A stretch of 13,649 nucleotides of DNA from Rhynchonema sp. JSB1_4 (GCA_030248065.1 JASAMV010001043.1:1-13649); one strand, 5' to 3'. Counted from the first letter of the stretch, positions 1 through 9,247 are shown. Notes: generated by a model from the letters alone, not told the origin. Made by a program: numbers and translations.

Positions 1-95
1 AGGCAGTCGTGCCGTAGCACAGCGCTGATTGGTTCATTTTTTGTGTGTTGGCTAAATAAATGTTTCGAGTGACCCGCAAACCGCAACCCGCAAGT

Positions 96-175
96 GCGGC
101 CATGCAAACGCGCGGCGGTCATTGGACATAGAATTATTGCTGACCCGCGGCCCACAACCGTCTTTGCATGGCCGC
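96..175. repeat. Short inverted repeat at the edge of the hAT relic
   Basis: GCGGCCATGCAAA at 96-108 recurs as its reverse complement at 163-175. The stretch between is GC-rich and also holds GACCCGC twice. It sits just upstream of the hAT-like coding relic and may be part of that element or of another insertion. No target duplication was found, so the class is unknown. Confidence 0.5.
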
Positions 176-202
176 GCCCCTAAGAGGTGCTCGACGGCTG
201 AT

Positions 203-532
203 TCCAAGCGTGATGAAATCGCGAGCACCACCAATCGCGAACAAATCGAGCTAGAACTGAACGGTCACACAAAGTTGCATCTTACGAAGGGACTCAGTTT
301 CGAGGAAATGTTGTCAGGGTGGGCAACAAATTAGACAAAGTTTCCGCGACTGGCACGTCTAGCTTCCAAATATCTAAGCGCTTCGCCTACGAGCGCGCCT
401 TCTGGACAGCTCATTTCCAGTGCAGCTGATTTGTTTGATGACAAAAGATGCTGCTTGAAACCACAAAATGGTGAAATGCTTGTCTTTTTGTCAAAGGCTT
501 TGCCACTGATCGACTACAATTATGATCTTTGA
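203..532 (+). pseudogene. hAT transposase C-terminal fragment, with in-frame stop
   Basis: One reading frame runs from about 203 to a TGA at 530-532 and is interrupted by a TAG at 332-334. From 341 it reads FPRLARLASKYLSASPTSAP, followed by a weakened form of the SERxFSxAG motif, and later a segment ending EMLVFLSKALP. This order is that of the C-terminal dimerisation domain of hAT (hobo/Ac/Tam3, ZBED-like) transposases. The segment before the stop, ending LSGWATN, fits the WWxxN part that normally precedes FPRLA. Only the last ~110 codons are present; the RNase H-like catalytic core is missing or off the left edge. The stop and the truncation make it a dead relic. The family call is firm, the left boundary is not. 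Confidence 0.8.
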
Positions 533-689
533 ACTTATCCGTCATCAGCTATTCTCGATTTTCAATCGGCTTTGATCACTGTTCCGGCTGCTTATCCATG
601 TGTGATAAACATGTTTCATGGTTGTCTGTGACATTAACTTGCATCTTATGCATAAAATGATAAAAACGATTGCTTTTAGACTATCTGGT

Positions 690-766
690 CAATCCCGATC
701 CCGATCCCGGGAGCCCGGGTTTTCAAAACCGGGATCCCGATCCCGGGACGGGATTAAAAATGAATC
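690..766. repeat. Palindromic GATCCC-rich low-complexity patch
   Basis: Several copies of CCCGATCCCGATCCCGGG-like sequence face each other around GGGTTTTCAAAACCGGG near 716-735, so most of the patch can fold on itself. An open frame through it (618-923) gives only a serine/arginine-rich repeat translation and is not believed to be a gene. Confidence 0.6.
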
Positions 767-810
767 CCGTTCGAACACTGCATACCACCCAGAACCAGTG
801 CACGTTCTGA

Positions 811-980
811 AGAGAAAATGTTTCGCATGTTCGGGTTTCGGGTTTCTTCAATTTTCAACGCAATTTTCCGAAAACCCGAACATGCGAAACATTTCTCTTC
901 GGAGCCGTGTGTACCGATGCTGAGCGGGTACGCGCTGTATAAATAAAGCCCAAAATGTTTCGTATGTTCGGGTTTCGGGT
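811..980. repeat. Inverted-repeat element, three copies of a ~30-base unit
   Basis: A unit beginning AGAGAAAATGTTTCGCATGT and ending in TTCGGGTTTCGG lies at 811-840. Its reverse complement is at about 869-898, with a one-base difference in an A run and one in a T run. A third, direct copy lies at 952-980. The first two form a hairpin with a ~28-base loop. This is the layout of a small foldback/MITE-type element or its remains. No terminal target duplication was identified. Confidence 0.7.
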
Positions 981-1033
981 CTATCTGGGCGCGCCCTTAC
1001 AATAATTGTTTAACTATTCACGTTTTACTGCAG

Positions 1034-4000
1034 CTCCAACGCGACCACTCAACCTGCGGTGAAGCGAACTTGAAAAACTTTCAACACGAAAAGTACCGCC
1101 AAAGCGCCTGCTATTGGGAATTTGTATTCGAACAAATACAGGACATTTGCGGGTGCGAGCCAGCGCGAAGCCCTCATACCAGAGACTTTTTTCGTGTCCG
1201 AGTTATTGGTAAGTCGATTGTGTCATTGGTTAACTTACTGATTTACTGAATGAATGATTGCAGAAGAGGAAGAGGAGGACGACGACGACTATGACGACGA
1301 CGAGCTTGAGACTCACGATCACACAACAACGTCTGCGCCACTGTCACAGTTGGAACTGGCCAATCAACCACCCATGTATGGTGTGTGCAATGTGGTGCAG
1401 GAGTTCACCTGTGTACGACCGACACTTGGTTGGTGCATGCTTCCTGCATTATCCACCCCAATTCTTTTTGTAAATTTGGCTTCATGCGACCAATTTGTGA
1501 TGAGTAGGCTATAGCCAAGATCAGACACTAAATGATCCAGGGCTTGTATCCCCGTTCAAACGATATCATCCGCCATTCCAGAAACGGTCAATCTTCCCAA
1601 AGAGCAACTGCGTATGCTGTGCCCGAACGAGTGCATTGAGACCAACTATGGTACGATCATGTTGGGATCACCGTTGGATTCAACCGAGTTTGCGTCACAT
1701 TTGCCATCGAATTGGGATGAAATAAAGGTTCCAGTCTTGCGTTTAAGTTTTGGTTTATTGTTACCGGAAAATGCCAAAAGGGTCCCCCGAATAGTTCCCA
1801 CTGGAATATTCGGAAATTTTCGGAAATAAAGCCGGAGGGGCTGATTGGGGAAAAGATTTTTTTCGTGTCCCAAGAACACTATATTTCACTCATCAATACT
1901 GGTAGCCCGAACGCAGGCAGTTGCAACGTTTATGAACTTAAGAAGAAAGAACAGTCTACTCCTCTGCTTCAGGAAGGCAAATTGAGGCGATATCAAACGG
2001 CTTACAAATCCATTCCAAGAGAACGATTGGAATCAGTCAAGGGCATTGTTAGGTTGGCGAATGAACTGCAGGTGAGTGAACAATGAAACGGTTTTGCCCC
2101 CAAGCTGACTGCAAAACTTACAATCGTGAGTCATGTAAGCAGTAGTGTTTCTGATCCGAAACTTGATTCCCACAGCACTTTCTCGCGAATGTCACTGACA
2201 TCTTCGAGTTGGACAAGAATCAACGCGTGCTGCCGCGAACGTGCTCAACGCAAGCAGATGGCTTCAACGTTCTAGGCACGGCGCTCAGTCGCATGCATCA
2301 GGACGAAGACTACTGGGCAAAGGTATCAGTCTCAAATTCCTTTCAGCTGTGCCCAGCTAAAAGTGGAATATGCGGAATAAGGTGTCCAGATAAAAGCGGA
2401 ATAACGATATTCCGCTAAGCCCCTGGACACCCAGTAGGGCAACGATATTCCGCTAAGAATATTTAGGTCTTGGTTGCTGTTTTGCCCAAACATACAAAAA
2501 GCGGCCGAACGTGCACAATAAAGATGTTCAGACCTGTCGAGCAGAAGACGAAATAGTGGCCACAATAGGATATATTTTATGCACTGAGAATTATTGTACG
2601 GTGTGGAAAATGGAAGGCTGTGGTCGTTCTCCACAAGACCGGACTTGCGCTCCACCACTATCACACATGTCACCACAGCCAGGGACCCTTTACATACAAT
2701 CTGCAGGTTGCGGTTTTCGCGGAAAAAGTCGTGCCGAGTCAATTCGACAAACTCATTCGTCTGCTGCGCAGTCGTCTGTTCATGCACAAAATCGACAACC
2801 CGTACTTGGAGTTCAATCGATCGGAAATATTTGACGACGCGCTAAGTGCTCTCGAGAACTTCACTTCCTTGGTGCAGGTACAAACCACTCATTCTTATCA
2901 TGTTATAACCACATAAGTTGATGTAAATCAACCGAAACAGTAATCATCAGCGGAACTGGGAAGCATTTTCAGGTTCCACTCAAGATCGACGGAATTGGAC
3001 AGATGAAACTGCAACAACAGGAGCAGGTTAGCTATTCGGCTGAGAGCCAGGCCTCTTCCGGCCCGTGTACGCTACCCATCATCACGACTCAAGCTCTGTA
3101 TGCTAGGTTGTTATAGGCCGAAGCCAACGGGGGTGGGGTGTTCTTTTAGCGTTTCTCAGCAATGAGATCGACATTTCGTGCAATTTGATCACAAAATTTG
3201 AATATAAATTAGGATTGCCGAGGACGAATGGAACATACGGAAGCAAAGCTACGATAACACCAAGCGTCGCACTGGCCACTGAAGTTCTGACTTCAGTTTC
3301 AAAAATAACCATGGTCACATACAGTATACCGACTGAAATCACGCTTATCACATGCAATGCATAACGACGCGACGACTATATACGACAGTCGACCTACACC
3401 ATTTCAGCTGGTTGCGTTCCTGCATCCGCGTATCAACCGCACACTCGAGTGCATGCTGCTTGCGCGTGACCAGCCGGACAACGATGGTCTTCTGCGTGAA
3501 TGTCGTGACCATTTTGACGCGTCATTTGCGTTGTTCCAATTGGCCGTGATCGTCAGGGATAGGGTGGAGAATTATGAAGTGGCTGAGAAGTTTGAGGTTC
3601 GCGGGCAGATTTTCGGGTGCAACTGAGTCTAGTTTATTCAGCGGGCGATTCAAAATGAAAAGGGTTTTCGGTCCGATATCTTTGCCTGAAATTCGAGTCG
3701 GTTGGTTTAAGATGCAACCGGAATTGATCGGGACAAATTTGGTTTCTAGGAGTGAACCGTGCCGTCCAATAATTCGTCGTGTACTTATATAGTGCTGCAT
3801 TTTTTGTTGTTCATATCCGAGCGGTGGGATGTCTGATTGTTGCATCTTCCGATGAGGGGCGGATGGGATGGTCCACAAGTGTCCGTAGGATCAGGCGCTC
3901 CTCTGAAGGTGCATATTTTGAAGGATTGACGGCTGAGCGTTGAGCACTTCGTCATTCATGTTTGATAAAAACGCAAAATGAGATGGCGCACCAGTCAAGC

Positions 4001-7000
4001 ACACATACATAGATTTCTTATTTGACCATCAGTTGATGATCGCAGATTGCGGTCAACGGTGTGACGCACGCCGTTCGTGCTGCACAATGGCTGAACCCGG
4101 TGTTTCTTGCCAAAATGGACACGTTGGAGGTCGATCCACAACAGTTTGCACAAGTGCACCGAAAGGATGGGTCCGAGGGCAAAAAGTTGCAGGTTAGAGC
4201 TCTTCTGGAAAAGTTGGGAAAGTTCGGTCGGGATATGTAGCTTTAGACTGAAAATCGCGAAGTAAAGCGCATCTATGCGAGCATGAGCCCCCCAAAATAG
4301 TATTTCAGCATTACACACAAACAACGGTCAGCGCGCTGGAACTTGTCATCATGCCCCTCATGCCCTCGCCAACCAGAGCTCATGCTCGCGTAGATTGACA
4401 AGTGATAATCTAACTGATCTCGAATCCAGCCAGAGCTTTTGCAGTCACTGCAAGAGGAAAATTACAAAATTAGAATTGCTAACGGGTGCTGCTTTTCTGA
4501 TAAAAAATAACACCGAATTTATCTGTGCGGTTAATTTACCGAACTGAAATGGCAAAAGATTGGCTCGAGCGGGAATCGAGCCCGCGACCTTTAGATCTTC
4601 AGTCTAACGCTCTCCCAACTGAGCTATCGAGCCGACGAAACGAGCACCCTAAACAATGGTCATAAACATACGTAGATGCAGAGCTGCCAAGAAAAACGTG
4701 GGCGTGAGTCCAGCGTTGTGTGTGTTTGTAGCGGGAGGCGCAGTATGATGCAATAATAAAATGAAATAAAGGCAAACTACGCCAACACGAGCCCAATTTC
4801 GAAGGTGTTGTAGTTACAAAACGCAAAGAAAGAGAAATCCTCATGCACCACGTTGTATATTCTACAACGTGCAACATTTCCCAAATCAGCAGCCGCGTAT
4901 GAATGTTTCACCAATCTGCCACCTCCGAAATCGGGCTCGTGTTGGCGTAGCGTTACTATACTTTTCTTTTGCATTTCAAATACTAATGTTATGGATAAAC
5001 AATAACGCGGGTGTTGTTTCCAATTCCAACAATGTTGTTTCCAGGAAACTAGTTAAAAATGCAAGAAAACCAAAGATATTGTATTGTTTATTAGAATTTA
5101 TTCGATGTGCGATTGCTGGCCAGGCGCATTCTGCTGGAGGATTTGGACATTCTCGTTGAAGAACTGACAACGCTCACAAACACGAGGGCGCGATTCATGG
5201 AGGTGAATAACACGCCTGCAAACACCAATACGTTCTGTTGTCCATTTGGGCAGTTTTCACTATCAAAACAAAAATAAACTTGATTCAGGAGATCCTTCTA
5301 TCCGAATCCAACACAACAGCTGTGCAGACGTTACACGAAGTTCTCGTATGCATGGAGGAACAACGCCACGCTCTCAGGCTACTCAGGGTTCGTGAAAATA
5401 AACTTCGCATTTTCAACTTTCACCTGTCGCTTTTCATTCGTTACATAATCCGAGATTAAAGTTGATAATCGATCCGTGTTTATAACATTTCATTTTGGTC
5501 TCACCTAGATTGGGATAAAAAAGCCGGAATAAAAAGGTAAATAAATAAATAAATCCTAAAGCTTCAAGAAGTTTGAAAAAGTTCGATAATAAAAATTTTT
5601 AATCCACCCCTAAGCAGGGTTGGAAAAAAAAATTTTTTTTTAAACAAGTTTTTTTTTAAAAAAAAAATTTTTTTTTTAAAAAAAATTTTTTTTTAAAAAG
5701 TCTGAGATTCGGGGAAATTTTACCAAATTTGCCTAAAAAACGCGCAAAATCGCGAAAAAATGCAACTTTAATTGACAAGTCACTTTTGTGACTTGGTTTG
5801 CATCACTTATCAAGAGTGTTTACGTCATTTCGGTACGATCCAACAGTCTGTGCTTGATATGGACCGATGATTGCTGCTCTGTGGTATCGGACACAACAGT
5901 TTGTGGCCGAATAAGCAAGATTCACTTATAAACCACACAGAATTGAGAATATAAGCTGCAGAAATACTTGTCGGGCAGCTGAATCAGTCGTATATGACCG
6001 ACCTGATGGGGTATGACATCGAAGTACCATGTAGGCACATGCATACTGTGTCCCATGTACCAAGGGAAGGTATAATAACATCATTTGGGGTATCTTAGGT
6101 ACCAAATACATGCCCCAAAGGTGATTTTGTGAAGAAAATTTTTCGACCCTTGAGAAAAAATGACAAAAAATAACCCCCAAAAAGGCCATTTTTGGACGTT
6201 TTAGAACATTTTGTTCCCCCGAAAATTTAAAAAAAAAAATTTTTTTTTTAAAAAAAAATTTTTTCAAAAACCTTTTTTTTAAAAAAAAATTTTTTTTTGC
6301 CCAACCCTGCCCCTAAGGCCAACCCGTCTCAGTGTCCCTTCACTATAATTGGCAGTTGGTGCGGGTTGTAGAGAAGAACGGCAGTGCAAAATAAAAAAAT
6401 CTTTTAATCCAACCTCGGATCTCACCAAGTTTGACTAATTTTGTAATTATGCCGAGTTCCATATTTTTATCAAAACACAACATGCCAAAGTAGGGCCAAT
6501 GATGTTGCAGAAGCACGTGTTCCTGCGCGATGAATGGTTGTCCCGTCTGACGCATTACATCAAAATGACGCTCGCCCGAACCCCCGGCACTGAATACGAC
6601 GAGTTTGTCTTCAAATTCTATATCTCTTTGGCAAACCGTTTTATTTTGCTGAAGCGGCCTTCATTTTCAGGGTCAACCTGCTCTACGTCAAGGTCTACTT
6701 TGCACAACTCAAGAAAGAGACCGTCATACAACGCCAATCCTTCAACTTGTTCGTGTTGCTTGGTAAGTAGCCAGAACAAAAATAAATAATGACATAAAAT
6801 TTCGACATCATACCAGTTTTTGGTGCTGTGTAGGTGCAGCTGCGCTTGCCCTGTCGAAAGCCATTATAAGGGAGCGGAGTTTGTCAATTTCTACATCCTC
6901 ATACTTACATAGGGATATAGTCGTATTTTGTGACCACACCACAGTGACACGCCACCCACTACACGTTGCACGGATTAAAAACTTCGACCAGCACAAAACA

Positions 7001-7578
7001 TTCATTTGATGTGGCGATGCAACCTTTATTCGGGTCAAATCTAGCAGTAGGCAAAATAATTGGCAAGCAAAATCGACAAACTTCACTTCCGTCCATAGGT
7101 TGATATCAATAGTGATTGAAATTGATGAGAAATGTGCACGAATGAGTGAACAGATTCTCGGATGTTTGCAGCCGAAATCGGTGGCACCGTCGGTCTGTAC
7201 CTGGGTGCCACGGTGGTGACCGTGCTCGAAATCATCGTGTTCTTCGTCGAGGACAAAGTGCGCGTGAAACGGCCGACGGAGAAACTGGCTGAAAGAGAGA
7301 ACAAGCTGCGCAAAAAGTCCTCCGCCGGTAATGCTGGTGTTTTGGAACTGCAAAATCAGCAACAGCCTCAAAATGGCAACTTGGTGACGAAAAAACTGTC
7401 CCGCATCAAGTTCTGGGATCAGAAAAACACGACCGACACCTCAACGGATGAAGGAGACAATGAAACATCGACGATGGCCCTGAATTTCAACGGCGACTTT
7501 GGCGCTCAGAATGATGTGAGGACTGAAACACTGGTCACTGACAGGCACATACCCAGATGGGCGATGCATGACTTTTGA
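1034..7578 (+). CDS. DEG/ENaC-family sodium channel subunit, 5'-partial, 14 exons
   Basis: Exons: 1034-1208, 1264-1428, 1582-1727, 1973-2071, 2176-2322, 2707-2877, 2973-3026, 3408-3551, 4046-4192, 5095-5202, 5289-5387, 6511-6602, 6671-6762, 7172-7578. They total 2046 bases, phases agree at every junction, and the frame ends at TGA 7576-7578 (681 residues). The product would be an amiloride-sensitive-type cation channel subunit at the plasma membrane. Seen: YRQSACYW with CGCEP (residues ~30-47), an acidic run EEEEEDDDDYDDDE (~59-72), GVC..FTC, then LCPNEC with a following Y and S (~122-135), all typical of the cysteine-rich extracellular domain; NLLYVKVYFAQL (~517-528); and the pre-TM2/TM2 signature AEIGG..GLYLGATVVTVLEI (~546-565), followed by a ~110-residue basic/polar cytosolic tail. 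Residues ~132-515 are a long insertion (separate entry). The N-terminus and TM1 lie outside the window. Less certain borders: exon 7 could use a later donor at 3109, and donors GTTCCA (1728), GTCAGG (3552) and GTTTGT (6603) are weak. The introns at 3027-3407, 3552-4045 and 6763-7171 hold nothing I recognise. Confidence 0.85.
2372..2457. repeat. Nested hairpin repeat in intron 5
   Basis: GGTGTCCAG (2381-2389) pairs perfectly with CTGGACACC (2423-2431). Inside it AGCGGAATA (2395-2403) pairs perfectly with TATTCCGCT (2408-2416) across a four-base loop. More GCGGAATA/TATTCCGC copies lie outside the stem at ~2372-2379 and ~2446-2453, the second as a 15-base duplicate AACGATATTCCGCTA. It is probably a remnant of a small foldback element; no coding content. 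Confidence 0.7.
4554..4557 (-). terminator. Pol III terminator of the tRNA-Phe gene
   Basis: A TTTT run on the minus strand starts four bases after the tRNA 3' end, the normal RNA polymerase III stop signal. Confidence 0.7.
4561..4633 (-). tRNA. tRNA-Phe (anticodon GAA)
   Basis: On the minus strand a full 73-base cloverleaf can be drawn. The acceptor stem GGCTCGA pairs with TCGAGCC, all seven pairs, with discriminator A. The D arm is GCTC..GAGC around AGTTGGGA. The anticodon stem TTAGA/TCTAA encloses CTGAAGA, giving anticodon GAA. The T arm is GCGGG/CCCGC around TTCGATT. No CCA is encoded, as in eukaryotic nuclear tRNA genes, and there is no intron. The internal A and B boxes look intact, so it is probably active. 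It lies antisense inside intron 9 (4193-5094) of the channel gene. Confidence 0.96.
4777..4950. mobile_element. Small MITE-like element with 31-base terminal inverted repeats
   Basis: The 31 bases starting CTACGCCAACACGAGCCCAA at 4777-4807 recur inverted at 4920-4950 with 29 of 31 identical. A second inverted pair lies inside: GCACCACGTTGTA (4845-4857) against TACAACGTGC (4863-4872). There is no coding content. A target duplication is not clear, so the superfamily is unassigned. It sits in intron 9 of the channel gene, about 145 bases from the tRNA. Confidence 0.7.
5615..6309. mobile_element. Non-autonomous hAT-type DNA transposon with 8-base target duplication
   Basis: The element begins CAGGGTTGG (5615-5623) and ends CCAACCCTG (6301-6309). 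It is flanked by perfect direct repeats CCCCTAAG at 5607-5614 and 6310-6317. An 8-base duplication and a CAGGG terminus are the known signature of hAT elements. Inside each end are alternating A and T homopolymer runs that can fold (about 5624-5700 and 6228-6298). The ~520-base core has no transposase-like frame; a minus-strand frame at 5926-6267 is low-complexity lysine/phenylalanine. It needs a transposase from elsewhere. It occupies most of intron 11 of the channel gene. Confidence 0.88.
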
Positions 7579-8405
7579 CACGCACTTCTGTATAATTTGT
7601 ATAGATATTGATTTATGGATTTTCAGAGTGTTTAATTTTCTTCGTTCTATTCTGATGTGCTTTGATTGCGCAGGGCCGTGCTCACCTATGACAGTAATAT
7701 GTATGCTTGAGACGAATGTGATCCCGTCGTGAGAAGTTCATATGTCAATATTTCATTGTGAAAGTCGAAGTTCATGTGAATCGTGAGCATGGTCCTGGAA
7801 CATGCAAATGTGTATACTTTAGTTGCACATTCTCTCACTGCTTGCTTTCCCGATATGCTTGTGTTTTGAGATGCGAGCACAGGCCGGCCACAACATTGTG
7901 GTCTGGTCATCAAAGGAAAAGCGTGTACGAAAGCGCCGATGTTGCAATTACGTATATGTATATGAATTTTTACTCTCCGGTGGATGCGCCTGTTCACTTT
8001 TGTCACACACCATATAAAGGTCTCTAATGTATCCTGTAATTTTGCTAGAATCTTGTGCGCTTTTCTTGTCACTGACATTTTATGTATACTGTCATATATA
8101 TGTACGTACATTAGCTTCATACCTAGCCTGTGCCCACGGAAATACGAAGTAAAATTTGGAAACAATATCTGTAATCGCAGGCGTTGACTAACGTCATCAT
8201 GGAAGTTACATATATGTTAAAAATGAAATTCGATACCACCTATGTATAACCAGGTTGGTCTCACCCACATAATCTATTTCCGTTACAAATATGAGCCAAA
8301 CAACCAACCGGCACCCCCGCGCACCCACCAATCGACAAACAAATCAAAAGCATTCTTGCCACTCATGAAACCAATTAAGAAGTGTATTTGTGTACATATC
8401 GCAGA
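7579..8405. other. Intergenic stretch, no gene recognised
   Basis: This includes the 3' untranslated region of the channel gene. No AATAAA was seen close after the stop. A 159-codon minus-strand frame (7686-8165) has no family resemblance, signal peptide or splice context and is taken as chance. AT-rich with some TATATGTA-type low complexity near 8090-8105. Confidence 0.5.
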
Positions 8406-8411
8406 AGTTAA

Positions 8412-8528
8412 GCCCCGTGGGAGCTTAAACGGGACATGTTTTGAGATTTTAAAACAAAAAATATCCCCCGAGGGCTTATTCCGGCAATCTTCCAAACTTG
8501 CCCCCAGTGGGGGTTATTCGGGGCGAGG
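8412..8528. repeat. Three degenerate CCCC-n-GGGG..TTATTCCGG units
   Basis: Three short palindromic units occur in a row: GCCCCGTGGGAGCTTAAACG (~8412), ATCCCCCGAGGGCTTATTCC (~8461) and CCCCCAGTGGGGGTTATTCG (~8501). Each has a C run facing a G run, and then a TTAWWCGG-like tail. The same form recurs at 10019-10310. No function can be assigned. Confidence 0.5.
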
Positions 8529-8593
8529 GAGCTCAGTGGAACTTCTCCTGAACATTTCGTAACCATGCCTGTGTCAGTAACGATTAAAGTCCA

Positions 8594-8732
8594 CGTCTGG
8601 TTTTCCCAGACGCGCTGAAGTCTCGCAGTCGAAAAGATTGCCATTTTACTCATGAATGTCAATAATCCTGCGCACGCAGGATGTTTTGTACAATTTCCGA
8701 CATGCTGTGGTCGGGACCGTCCCTGAGCATGT
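8594..8732. other. Three consecutive hairpins
   Basis: CGTCTGG/CCAGACG (8594-8600 with 8606-8612), ATCCTGCG/CGCAGGAT (8665-8672 with 8675-8682, a two-base spacer) and ACATGCT/AGCATGT (8700-8706 with 8726-8732) follow one another. All arms are perfect. They could be structured RNA, regulatory sites or chance; no promoter for an RNA gene was identified. Confidence 0.35.
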
Positions 8733-9210
8733 AGGTATGTATATACAAGTATAGTCCGTCCATCAGCTCATGGCGCTTTTGTCTGGGAGGTTCAGGTTCC
8801 GTTGTGAAAAATTGTTCCTCCGCAAGGCAATGTCAGAGAAAACGCCGCACGAAAATTAAATAAATCCGATTTCTCTTTCTTTTCTTTTTTGCAACCCAAC
8901 CGGAACCGGAACTGCACTGAATCCTGTCAACCTTTTCAGCTGACAAAAAGTGTCGTGAGCTGATGGATGGACTATACACACCCAGTACCATATGAGACGA
9001 GACCTTTTTCAGCATTGTTTACATTGAGCTTTAATTAAATCTCACGGCCGAACTACTGCACATTTGCCTACGTGCATAACGTATTATCACGTAGTATTAT
9101 GTAATTTGCGGATGTCCCGGGGTTCTAAATGTCAGCTTTGACGTCGAAGTGTGCCAAAGTGAATCATAGGTGGTCAACTGAACTAAAAACTCATAGTACA
9201 TAGGTTCTCA
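8733..9210. other. Intergenic stretch upstream of the small secreted-protein gene
   Basis: No coding frame with family resemblance. It probably contains the promoter of the 9248 gene. A 7-base inverted pair CTACGTG/CACGTAG lies near 9068-9095. No clear TATA box could be assigned. Confidence 0.4.
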
Positions 9211-9217
9211 TTTTCAG
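9211..9217 (+). promoter_or_regulatory. Probable spliced-leader trans-splice acceptor TTTTCAG
   Basis: TTTTCAG after a T-rich stretch lies 30 bases before the ATG at 9248, with no upstream coding exon apparent. In nematodes TTTTCAG close before a start codon is the usual SL1 acceptor. An ordinary cis intron in the 5' leader is the alternative. Confidence 0.55.
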
Positions 9218-9247
9218 ACGAACAATTGATCAAATCGTTTGGCGCGA

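Larger units (their letters stand above)
1700..6602 (+). other. Exons encoding a ~385-residue insertion before TM2 of the channel
   Basis: Exon 3 (latter half) to exon 12 encode about 385 residues between the LCPNEC segment and the pre-TM2 strand NLLYVKVYF; from knowledge of the family a few tens of residues are usual there. The segment has no obvious hydrophobic span, is rich in Leu/Glu/Arg, and looks mostly helical (for example LLARRILLEDLDILVEEL in exon 10 and the region around CMEEQRHALRLL in exon 11). It holds five N-glycosylation sequons: NVT (exon 5), NRS and NFT (exon 6), NRT (exon 8) and NTT (exon 11). These fit an extracellular location. Most of its exons are phase 0-0, as expected for a modular insertion. 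I do not recognise it as a named domain. Confidence 0.65.

Noticed and set aside
177..184. CCCCTAAG, identical to the hAT target duplication at 5607
   Set aside because: An 8-base match with no terminal repeat beside it; another copy occurs at about 10291. Treated as chance.
314..330. CAGGGTGGGCAACAAAT, resembling the end of the hAT element at 6309
   Set aside because: It lies inside the transposase relic, where it encodes the expected GWATN stretch; no facing copy or duplication.
618..923. Plus-strand frame with Ser-Arg repeats
   Set aside because: It is a translation of the GATCCC palindrome and the inverted-repeat element.
1865..1972. Open frame ahead of channel exon 4
   Set aside because: In frame with exon 4, but the pyrimidine-rich acceptor ending CTTCAG at 1972 joins exon 3 in phase 0; upstream acceptors are weaker.
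2332..2787. Minus-strand frame of 151 codons
   Set aside because: It overlaps the nested hairpin repeat and is antisense to exon 6 of the channel gene; no splice or family support.
3027..3110. Read-through after channel exon 7 (Ser/Thr-rich, in frame)
   Set aside because: A donor at 3109 would break phase with exon 8, while the donor GTTAGC at 3027 keeps it. An alternative splice form is possible but unsupported.
6808..7371. Minus-strand frame of 187 codons
   Set aside because: It is antisense to the last channel exon, whose plus-strand TM2 signature is clear; the reverse translation resembles no family.
7686..8165. Minus-strand frame of 159 codons in the intergenic region
   Set aside because: No recognisable motif, no signal peptide or upstream acceptor, and a His/Cys/Arg composition typical of chance frames.
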